A stretch of DNA of 64,000 nt from Punica granatum (Eukaryota > Streptophyta > Magnoliopsida > Myrtales > Lythraceae), in contig NC_045128.1 of NCBI RefSeq assembly GCF_007655135.1, positions 10,416,001-10,480,000 of the forward strand, given 5' to 3'. The number at the start of each line of letters is the position of its first letter. Position 1 is the first letter of the stretch. This document shows positions 23,133-33,484 of the stretch, piece by piece. The translations under genes were made by a program, and so were the position numbers. Below the pieces are notes generated by a model. It was not told where the DNA came from, made no database searches, and worked only from the letters and a program-made list of their open reading frames with translations.

Positions 23133-23953
23133 TGACGGCCGAAGGGAAAGGGGGTATTTTGTGTACCGTTAGTGTGAAGATACTCGAAGGAGGTTGGTTC
23201 GTATTTTTTATTAGAGGTATAGATAGATAATGTAAAAATAAGAATATGTTTATTTTTATAGAACTAATTCTCTCTTTTTATCTCTACATTTTTCCTCTTT
23301 TTGTAAAATTATTTCTCCATAGAAAAATATAAAAATAAATTTACTAATGTTAAATCTAGAAATTTGGAGTTCGTAGTAATAAATCAATTACTAATTTAAT
23401 ATTAGAGCACAAATCTTATGGAAATAAATAATAATTAATAAATAAGAATAGCGAAAAAGAATTTTTTTTAGAAAAGTCATTTCGTTTCTGTATAGGTTAA
23501 CCTGTTTTTAAGAAAATATTTTAGAAAAATAGAAAAATTCCAAAAAATGAACCGACACCTCATTATTAAAAGAGGAAAGCAATTGGCTAGGTGAAATGAA
23601 TATTTTATAAGGCAGCATAGAAAGAGGAAAATTAGTAGCAAATGAACTCATTTAAATTGAGATTTATAACCTTCGACGATTTATATTAGAGGTAATTCAA
23701 ATGGAATTTGTTGATATGGTTACTTGCTCTGAAATGAATTGATGTCTTCGTCCCCGTGTGTCGATGGATGTTGTTGCCAAATGAGCAGTAGGCCTTGCTC
23801 AGGTTCACCAGTGACCCTGAACTAGAGGGTGGCAACTGCTGCCATCGGTCCACACCCCCAAAAGTTGTGATCCCAGAAGTCTGCTCATCTGGGATCTTAA
23901 TTTGAGAGGGTGTGGCCTGTTGCAGGCTATCAGCTACCACCAATCACCCAATC
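23133..23953. other. Intergenic sequence flanking the gypsy insertion
   Basis: The first 80 bp are GC-rich and may be promoter of the minus-strand candidate. The rest is AT-rich up to about 23740, then a GC-richer non-coding patch. That patch appears to continue at 36057 on the far side of the 12-kb gypsy element. Confidence 0.4.
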
Positions 23954-23958
23954 GGGTT
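23954..23958. repeat. Target site duplication (GGGTT), left
   Basis: Identical to 36052-36056 at the other end of the gypsy element. Five-base duplications are standard for LTR retrotransposon integration. Confidence 0.9.
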
Positions 23959-26663
23959 TATCAGTACCCCATTTTGGTCCACCATAACAAAAGGTGGGCA
24001 AAATCATCATTTGTCACTATCGAGGCCAAAAAAATAATTTTCTACATAATATCGATCTTTAAATTTTTCTGAATGCAATGGCGGTCTCGAATTATTTTTT
24101 GATATCCAATTAAAAAGACGATAGTTTCAATTTTTACACGCGTCAAATTCAAATTCTTAAATCTGTTTAAAAAAAAATTTTCGTGCTCAGACAGGTCAGA
24201 TCGGCGTCAGACCGGTCAAGTCGGCATCAGACCGGTTTGACGCCTATCAGAATTTTTGATGCGGGTCAGAACTTTCTGACCCTTTCATTTTCGCCCCTAC
24301 TCTTTCTTTCTTTCCACTTCGCCCCCTCTTCTTTTCTTCCTCTTCCTTTTCGCCCCGCCGTTCTTTCCTTCTCTTTTCTTCTTCTCCTCTTCTTTCACCG
24401 ACGTCCTTCTGCCATCTCCGACACACCGCGGTTGCCCACCCACCGCGACCGCCTGCCACCACTGACACACTCACCCGATACGCCACTGCTCGCTTCCCCG
24501 GCACGCTCCCTTGCCGCTTTCCCTCTCTCTCCGGCTCGATCCCCGCACAAAACCCTGCGGCCCCCACTCGAGAACGGGGGGGATCTCTTGCAAAATCGAT
24601 GCCCAATCTTGCTCTCTCACTCTCGGTTTTTCTCCTCAATCGATCTGCGACACTTCCCCGCACAAAACCCCTCCATTTCCTCCTCTCAATTCCCTCGATT
24701 TCCGGCGATTAAACTCGAAATCGCTCTCCGGAAAGCTCGAAACCTCGCCCCCAAAATAACTCGAAATTCCCCTCGATTCCGATTGTCCTGAGCTTCGCGA
24801 CGCCCATCCTGAGCGCGACGTAGACCAGGCGGTGCTCACCGCCGTCTCCCGCGCCCTCTCGCACCGTCGTTGCGGCTCCCATAGGCGGGAACCCCCGTCA
24901 ACAGCCGCCGGAGTCCTCTCCTTAGCCCATCCTTGTCTTCTCCGTTCACCTTCTCTCACGGGCTCGACCCATCTTTATTTGATTTGCGTAGGTCTAGCCC
25001 AGCCGATTCGGCCCAACCCGTTCAGCCCAGTCCAGTCCAACATAGACGATCCGATCCGATCTGACGTCCGACCCGCTCCCTCTCACTCGAGACTCAGCCC
25101 AGAACGCGCGGCCCAACTGCTCCCTTTTGCGGCCCAACTCCCTTTCCCGACCCAGCACCGCACCTGCGCGCCCAGCCCAGTTTGCTGGCCCAGCGCCCGT
25201 CCAGTCGGTCTGCACCTTTCAGACCCCTCCAGCGCGGTCCGACCACCCCATTTCCCGTTTAAACCGAGACTAGGTATATTATTCCGACTTAGTGGCATGC
25301 GTAAGACTCAATTTGTGAATAAATTCGGTAAATGCGATGATAAATTGTGATTGTTGTGTTAAAAAAAATAAACAAAAAGAATGACAAATAATAATAATAA
25401 TAATAATAATTGTTGTTTTAAATAAACCAACGAAAGCACGAATTGGAATATTTTAATCACTCGATATTAAAACCGGTTGTTTGAAGCGAGAACGAATTCA
25501 CACAAATCAATTTCATGTTCACTCGGTGTTAAGGGAATTAAATCGATTAAATACATCAAAAGAAGTTTAATTAATTATTCAGACTTAAAAATTGACAAAA
25601 TTAATTCCGTCGTGACTAATTTTGCTTATTCACGTGCACATGTGAACAATTGGATATGCTTTGATCGAAATCCCGCACGAATCGGCTAATCACGTGAACA
25701 TGGCATTAAAAGACATAACTCTTTTGCATTCACACGTTCATCGGATTTCATTTACTTTGTCTGCTCTCGCTGTTTTGTCTGTTTTCTGTTTATTTATTGT
25801 AGGTCAAGCCCGAATCCCTAGGATACGATATATACGGGGTCCAACACCCTCTCTTGTCAATCACGGGGTCCAATGTCCCCAGACACCTAGCGCGTGCAAC
25901 TTGAGTGCGGAATCGGGTCTTGTTTCGACTTACTGTTTCGCTCTTAGTAGTGTCTATGTGGAAGACGACTTGGATCGGGCAAGTAAGTCGCGGCTGGACA
26001 TGACCTGGGAGCTCGACCGATCCCACGGCTATCAAGAAAGTCACATGGCTCTTTTGCCATCCGTTGGTTCGGTTGGACCCGACCCCCGGCTCTTTGAGCC
26101 CGCGTTGCTTTAATTTCAATTTCAGTCTTTTCAAACCACACGGTGAGCATGAGTAGAATAATGACCGAATGCGAACTGACCGGGATTCAGTTGTTGTAAT
26201 TTGTATTTTATTTATTTGAGAGAACAATGTAGGGATTTATGTTGTACATTTATTCATGTAAGAATCCCAGTCGGAGAGTGGACGGTTGGAGTGTTTTTTC
26301 GAATTTACGGTGTCAAAAAGTATAAGATGAGCGGAACTTAATTAAACAGTAATTAAATTAAAATGGTAAGCCTAGACAAGCTAGAGTACCGATAGGGCGT
26401 GCAAGATGTAGGCTCGCATGTAACAGAATCCTCGAATTCAGAACCTCGGGTTTCGCAGACCACATGCCTTAGCAATGAGGTGTATCCCGTACCCCTAGAC
26501 CTGGGTAACTTGCTAGCGCTTGACCTTCGGGTCGTAAAATGGCCAATGGCGACTCCTTCTCACGTGCGTCCATCGCGCGTCCCCAGGAAGGTGGACACTC
26601 CCAAGCCACGTTGCATAGGCGCGCGCATGCGTGCCCCGACGAGATAAAATTTGGGTGCGCACA
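23959..26663 (+). repeat. 5' LTR of the gypsy element
   Basis: Starts TATCAGTACCCC (the 3' LTR has the canonical TGTTAGTACCCC) and ends GCGCACA. It contains a GC-rich middle of short TCC/CCG-rich repeats (24290-25250), and a 178-bp block at about 25471-25648 missing from the other LTR. Open frames inside the LTR are compositional and not genes. Confidence 0.92.
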
Positions 26664-26666
26664 GCT

Positions 26667-26685
26667 TGGCGACTCCGCTGGGGAC
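26667..26685 (+). other. Primer-binding site, tRNA-Arg type
   Basis: TGGCGACTCCGCTGGGGAC begins 3 bp after the LTR end. It is complementary to the 3' end of plant tRNA-Arg(ACG), which ends GTCCCCAGCGGAGTCGCCA as I remember it. Ogre elements are known to use tRNA-Arg. Confidence 0.85.
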
Positions 26686-27835
26686 ACTTAGAGGGTTCGG
26701 GCTCGTTCTTGCTTGCTTTGTTTGCTTGTTTATTTACCGCTTATCTACTTTACGCACTTTTATTTCCCGCACATGCATTGCATATCATACTAGCTTCTAG
26801 GTACCTATAGGTCACGTCCCACGACCGGTAACAGGAGCATAGGTTAGAAGTAGGGGTACGACGCGCAGTTCGACTGCCGCTTAGGCCTTGAAAAGAATTC
26901 CGTTCGATTTCAAGGAATTGACACCCTTGAATCGGAAGCCCCCATCCTTACGTAACACGGTCCCTATAGTACTAAAACCATGCATTCTATAGGAGCTCCA
27001 TGCAAGCCTCCAACCCGACTTCAACAATAGTCCATCGAATCGGCCTACGCACCATTTGAGTCTTTTCCCATTTCAAGAGACATGTATAGATACCTTGTAA
27101 TTTTAATTAAGCCGTGGGCATTTATAATTTCTCATGCATACATCACGTAATTTTCAAAGATTAGGGTGTCACTCGCATTGATGAGTGAGTCCTAAGTTAA
27201 TCTTCCTTTTATCTTGGTAAGGGATGCCGCACTCGGTCTCTTGATTCACGTCTCGACAAAGTCTGTCTGCACACGAGGATCCCACCGAGTCTCCGTAAAC
27301 CAAGACCGACACACTTGCCGAGACATTCTTCACTTCAGGCACCATGGTATTTTCACCAACAGCATAATCGATCACCTTCACCAGTAAGCTGCTGAGAAAG
27401 ATGAGGAACTCATCGACTAACTGTAACTTCCAGAGGGAGTTCTCTCAGACCCGCACCAAGCTACAGAGACACGATCAGAAGCTCGCTTGAGCGAACACCT
27501 CCCTAGAGAGGTCTAGGAAGAGGGCTCGTGGAGGCCTTCACATGCACCTTAGGATAGACATTTTCACTAGGCCCTCGCTTGGAACCGGTGCTTTCCACGG
27601 CGGTGGTCACTCGCACCCTGAGCGCAGTGAAAGATCGATTTAGGGCTTATTTTTAAAAAAATTTCATTGTATTTTCGAACCCTGTGGATCAATGCAAATG
27701 ATGGCATTAGCTTTCAAAATCCATGCATCTCATATACCGTATCTCTCTATTTATTGATTCTGCACATTTATATAGTTAGCAGAACTTACTCGCATTGCAA
27801 CTTACAAATTTGTGGGATGCAGGTAACCATAACTG
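26686..27835 (+). other. 5' untranslated region of the gypsy element
   Basis: Between the primer site and gag there is about 1.15 kb without a convincing frame on the sense strand. The full-length RNA would carry packaging signals here, but none can be recognised by eye. Confidence 0.55.
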
Positions 27836-29930
27836 GTGCCGCATCGTTATCCCACTCGTCAGCAATTGGGGATGGCTCAAAACAACCAGCCCGCAAGTTT
27901 CGAGGAAAACGCTCCATCGACGCCGGTTTATTCTCAACCGCCCATGATTCATGCATCACCACCACCAACCCCTGCAGGCACGCCTTCGGCACACTCGGGA
28001 GCAATTCCACCACCAATCCCATAGCCGGAGGCCCAAGCATCGCCCACCTCCACTGAAGGTGCCCGCATTGTCATGCTGGAAGGTGACATTACTACATTGA
28101 AGGGCACGGTCAACCAGATGGCCACCGACATGGCCGAGCTCATGGCCTTGCTAAGAGCCCCAAACCGCACCTCCTCAAACTCTACTCTGCCTCCGGGGTA
28201 CGGGCCGACAATCGACCCGAACCCTTGGCTCCCGCCAAACCATACTCCAGAAGGTGTTGAAGTGCCCGCAATGCACGTACCGGCGATCCATCCGGTCAAT
28301 ATTCCTCCGCCACCAGCAACTCTCCCGGCGACCGCTCCTCCTCCACCGTCAGACCCAGCCATGCTTGCGCCGTCGCCGGTGCCCATATCTGTTCCGGCTC
28401 CTGTCTATGCGACTCCTCCGCCGATGGCTCTTTCGGCGCCGAACTCCCATGATCTTGCTCACACGTCTGAGCCTTTCCCGTTCCACGCTCCACCACCCCA
28501 TATCAGCTTCTCTTACCCAGCTCCACCTCCCATAAATATTCCCGTCCCTGAACCGGACACCTAGGCGGCCGCTGCAGCTCTACTAACGAACCTTCTCCCG
28601 AAGACGGAGACCGAACAGGAACAAAGATTGAAGAGATTGGAAGAGAATATCAGGGCCTTACAAGCAGATGGCTCCCGCCCCGATGCCGGTGATGGCGACT
28701 AGAGCCTTTTCCCGGGTATGCGGCTACCCTCGAAGATTAAGGTTCCTGAATTCATGAAGTATGACGGCACAAACCGACCCTCGTCACCATCTCTGTCGCT
28801 ATAGAGGAAAGATGTTGTCGTACTGGGACTACGAGGAGTTTGTCATCCACACATTTCAGGACAGTCTGACGGGGGCAGCTCTCGACTGGTACATGTCGTT
28901 GAAAGCTGCGGATATCCCTACATGGGTGGACCTCTCGAGCAGATTCATCGACCAGTACAGGCACTGTGCAGAGACACCCCCGACTCTTCTGGAGCTTAGT
29001 TCAAAAGAAATGACTGAGGGCCAAAGCTTCGAGGCCTATGCAGCGAAGTGGCGAGCTTTAGCGACAAAACACGTCCCCCCGATCAGCGAAGCGCAACAGA
29101 TCCAATTGTTTCACTCCATTCTCAGAGGGGCCTACTACTTGCACCTATTGGCCCACACTTCCGAATTCTCTAGTCTGATCGACGCTGAGAAGAAGCTTGA
29201 CCTGGGCATCAAGCTTGGGAAGATAGAAGGACCGACCGGAAGGGAAAGGCAGTCCTTAAAGAATGCTACCACTGCGCCATCACCAATGAGTAACAAAAAG
29301 GGCAGAGACGCGTCCGTTAATGCCGTCAGCCTTGGACGCTAAGCCCCTAAACCGTACTCTATGAACTTGGCACTAGGGCCGCCGGTCGCTTAGATACACG
29401 TTCCTCCCCCCATGCAATACCAGCAGCAATACCCGACCCCGCCGTTTAACTACTTGGCGCCACTGGTTTATCCTCCGCCACGAGCCCCGCAACCATACGA
29501 TCATAATTACGCGCCTACCCCTCATTGGACATCTCCAAATAGGGCCCTAGCTTTAAGAGCTCCACCAACGGCTCAACGAGTCCTAACCTTGCAACCTTGA
29601 CAAGGAGGGCAGGCCAGGCCGCGTCTGCAATACCCACCTTTGCTGGTTCCCCAGTCACAAGTCTATCGCCAACTTCTGGTAGCTAAGGAAATTAGACCCG
29701 TGGCCCTTCATCCTCAGTTCAATCCCGCGAATCAAGATCAGAATCTCCGTTGTGAATACCATATGGGTGCTCCGAGGCACACTACGGACGATTGTTACAT
29801 CCTCTGGGACAAATTGCAGGAGATGATTGAGAAGAACCAACTCTCTTTCAATGAAGTCAAGCCACCAAATGTCTAGGCCAACCCCCTCCCCGACCATGGA
29901 TCAAGCTCTGACGCGGCTATCAATTTGATT
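27836..29930 (+). pseudogene. Decayed gag of the gypsy element
   Basis: An N-terminal proline-rich part (27836-28702, frame 2) starts near MAQNNQPASFEEN and ends at KIKVPEFMKYDGT. A frameshift near 28765 leads into the Retrotrans_gag domain (28761-29342): DPRHHLCRYRGKM, HTFQDSLTGAALDWYM, LSSRFIDQYRH, GQSFEAYAAKWR. A C-terminal segment with a zinc-knuckle-like CEYHMGAPRHTTDDC lies at 29745-29790. In-frame stops occur at 28022, 28562, 28700, 29340, 29391, 29598 and 29874. In related elements gag runs straight into protease; here it is followed by non-coding DNA. Not functional. Confidence 0.88.
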
Positions 29931-32860
29931 GGTATATGCCCTAGGGGCAAGAACAAGGCCGAAAAGGAAAAACTGGTTTCCCCATGAGGCTACCCACGTA
30001 AAACGTTCCCTGCGTGCGTGCGAAACTATAAGCCGCACGGCAGAAGATGGATTTTTGTTGTAACGCAAATGCCGATCTTAATGAAATACCTTCGCATGTT
30101 TTTGAAATTGTCACATCCGTGCATTCTTTCTCCTCACTTGTTTCAAGCACTTTCGCCCGTTGAAAAGAATCATCTTCATTGCTAGGGTCCACTCAAATGC
30201 AACCAACCGACACAGCGACTCATATTATTCCGACCCACGATTTGGAGAGGGCCAATCCACCCACCACGGCGGATACTAATCAACAGCCGGAGCACCATGC
30301 GCCTTGCAAACACACACTCCTCTTTAAACTCCCTCTTTACATTTATCTTAATGCATTCCCAAACGGACTCCTGGCAAGAAAAGGGCATTAGGACAGTTCT
30401 CAGGACGCCCTATTGGTTCTGTCGGGCCTGTTCGACTTGTTTGTCCTCATGGGATTCGGCTCCTCGAGCCTTCCCTAAGACGGTTGCACATGCCAACTCG
30501 CAATTGGGGAAAGTACACCTATGCGGCTCCCAGTCACGGTCTGACCACTCAAGGGTGGTGATGATTAAACTCCTAGAATTGAGTGTTCCCCATGCACCAC
30601 AACCCATGGGTCGCTCGCTGGACGAAAAGGATTTTCTTATGGGTCCATCTTACATTTCTTACCACACATTCCACCGCATAATCGCTTGATACATCACTTT
30701 CTTTGTCGTATTTCACAGGGGCACGCCGGTCACATGCAAAGAGTGATGCACGGGTTCACACCTCCTTGAAAACTCTATCGGGCCCTTCACCTTTTACTTC
30801 GATAGGGAAAGGGTTCGACCATGAGGTACCCCCTACGAAGCCGAAGACGAGGACAATCAAGTGAACTACTCAGCATCGATACGACCGTCTTCCTTGAACA
30901 TCCGACAACTTCAGCATCATACACCCTTCAAGAGGCACGCGCTATAAAGAACAGCAAGAGACGATCAAGGACATCGCACCAGACGCCTGCCATGGGCCAG
31001 TTTAACAAATGAAGGCCGGGACATCCCCTTCCAACATTCGCACAGGGGCAACATCAGTTGTTTATTCACGGAGCAATCCTACATTTTCTTTTTTTAGACA
31101 ATAGGGGAAGTTTACATGTAATGCTTGCAAAAGCAGATGACACGAAGTTCGACTTCTAAGTGCACAAAAGTCAAACTTCCAAGAAAGCCGACCCTCACAA
31201 AATGAGATCGGGTCAACAACTCGCAACGTGTCTCCACGAGGTGAAGCACACCAAAGCAGCCTCGGCGATGCAAAGTCGAGGAATTTCAAACAAAGACACG
31301 GGGCACAAAACAAGCCCCAGCTACAAGAAAAAAATAGAGCGAAAAGAAGTGGAAAAACCCATCAACAAAGAAGAGAAGAGAGAGGGAAAAGAAGCGGGAA
31401 AAAAAAACCCCCCAATAAAAGAAACGGGGCAGTGCCAGCGTTCACCGAAAATACCAACGGCGCTAATCCAATCAACAAACTCCCGACGAAAAGGGAGCAG
31501 CAGACATAACTCCTCGACGGAGACAAGATACAATGCACTCGGAGGTCGACTCCTTCGAATCATACGCCTTTGCAAGCTCGAGAGATAAAATAATCGAGCA
31601 CGCTAGGTCGAAAACCCCTCTTAGGGGCTGCTTAGGCAAAAGCTAGGGCAAAAGAGAGGCACGACCGGAAATCCCTTGTGAGAGGCCGTGGCAAAAGGAG
31701 AGCTCATCTCCTTTAGGTTGAGAGGTACGGCCCCGAGGTGGTTAACCGTGGCAAAAAGAGAGTAAAACGAGAGATAAATAAAACAGTCACCCTACGCTCT
31801 TGCACATTGCGCGGACCAAGGATCCTCAAGGGAAATGGCTAGGTTATCTACTCCAACGCGATCCTCGATCGGCTCTTCAACACAATTTAACCCTCCAAGG
31901 CGGATTCTTCCTCAAGTACAGTGGGCGATCAAACACACCATCCCAGCAGTTTGACGCAGCCCACACCACGAAAGGACAATAAGGGGGTACATCTCATTGC
32001 AGGCGTGAACTCGTGTATCCTTTCAATCTGGGGCAACGTGCTTCCTATGCCTTCCCTTTTCTCTCAGTCAATTCATAACATCAAACAGGTTACAGCCACC
32101 CTACAATCGGTTACTACAAAGCCAAAATCTCAAACATTCCTTTCTGAGAGTCTACTCATAACACTTTGGAAATGACTAGACCGAGATCTGACCAAATGTG
32201 CACAGAACTGCCCCATGCGGGTGTCAAACGCAACCGCTCTACGGTACCCTAACGATAAGGGTCCTAAGCTGATGGGCGAGTCGAACAATCGATAGAGTCG
32301 CTAGGGCATCACTGAGGATGTCTTAATATACCCATGCATGGCCGACAAAAGCCCCTGGAGGCCTCGCATTAAGGCTTTCGAAAGAGGGATCCATTCGTAT
32401 TTTTCAAAGCGAAATTCTTCACGGGTCACCCAGGAGACCCAAAACTGAAGCATCGTGCGTTACGATGACGTCATCTTCATAGCATTGATACGCTCATACA
32501 TCGTTAGTAACTCACTATGACTTGCTAATGATGTCAAGATCACAGATATCAAGCGGTAAGAACTATGACAGACTCTGATTCCCGGTCCCATAGGATACGT
32601 AGGCGCTCACTCTCAAAACTCGAGTTCTTCATCACAAAATGAATCGTGATCCTAAGAGCCAGTCCAACCCACAACATCATCGCCCCACGACAGCTCTTGG
32701 AAGCAACCGGGGCATACTCAACGAGCCATACAATGGGTCATCCCCGCTGCGCGAGAGGGTCTCGCGTCATCCCTAGTGAAGGCCTATCCCAACACCAGGC
32801 GAACCAAAATCGCTTCCCTTCCGCGGCTAGCATAAATCCTCATCATCATTACTTTTCTGC
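29931..32860 (+). other. Non-coding region where pol would be expected
   Basis: About 2.9 kb after gag with no YVDD-type RT motif, no DTG protease, no RNase H and no HHCC or DDE integrase pattern in any forward frame. Short frames here are low-complexity and lack known motifs. The sequence probably corresponds to the 3' untranslated region of a Tat/Ogre-type parent after loss of pol. Confidence 0.7.
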
Positions 32861-33330
32861 AGGGCCGAATCCCGTCTTCACCTTTCTGCAGGGCCGAGTC
32901 CCATCTTTACTTTTATGCAGAGCCGAGTCCCTTCTTCACTTTTCTGCAGGGCCTAACCCCATTTTTACTCTTATGCAGGGCCGAGTCCCATCTTTACTTT
33001 TCTGCAGGGTCGAATCCTGTCTTCACTTTTATGCAGGGCCAAGTCCCATCTTTACTTTTCTGCAGGGCCGAGTCCCCTCTTCACCTTTCTGTAGGGCCGA
33101 GTCTCATCTTTACTTTTATACAGGGCCGAGTCCCATTTTCACTTTTCTGCAGGGCCTATCCCCATCTTTACTTTTCTGCAGGGCCGAGTCCCATCTTCAT
33201 TATTCTGTAGGGCCGAGTCCCGTCTTTACTTTTACGCAGGGCCGAGTCCTTTCTTCAATATTTTGCAGGGCCGAGTCCCGTCTTTACTCTTATATAGGGC
33301 CGAGTCCCATCATTACTTTTCTGCAGGGTC
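32861..33330 (+). repeat. 29-bp tandem array near the 3' LTR
   Basis: The AGGGCC core recurs exactly every 29 bp at 32861, 32890, 32919 and so on to 33325, giving 17 core occurrences with no net indel. The unit is roughly TGCAGGGCCGAGTCCCATC plus TTTACTTTTC, with scattered substitutions. Because 29 is not a multiple of 3, each unit is read in a different frame, and none of the three contains a stop, so a 265-codon frame (32646-33443) stays open. The resulting 29-residue protein repeat (PSLLLCRAE, HFSAGPNPIFT) is probably incidental. Confidence 0.95.
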
Positions 33331-33470
33331 CATGCACTTGCACAATTCTCTCCCACACATCCGAAACAAAGAGAACAAGTGGTTACTCTGAGGGAATCAA
33401 GACAGCCGTCGGAACCCAATGGGGTGCTTCTCATAGTCTTTGAATGCATCCTCTATCCGAGCACGCAACC

Positions 33471-33484
33471 AAAGAGGGGCAAGC
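33471..33484 (+). other. Polypurine tract of the gypsy element
   Basis: AAAGAGGGGCAAGC lies directly before the TGTTAG start of the 3' LTR, the position of the plus-strand primer. Confidence 0.8.

Noticed and set aside
24183..25350. Long proline/serine/arginine-rich open frames on both strands, repeated at 33747-34768
   Set aside because: They lie inside the GC-rich middle of the gypsy LTRs, overlap each other on both strands and differ between the two LTRs. They reflect base composition.
32646..33443. 265-codon open frame over the 29-bp array
   Set aside because: It is open only because the repeat unit has no stop in any frame. It lies in the non-coding 3' part of a retrotransposon and has no start context or domain.
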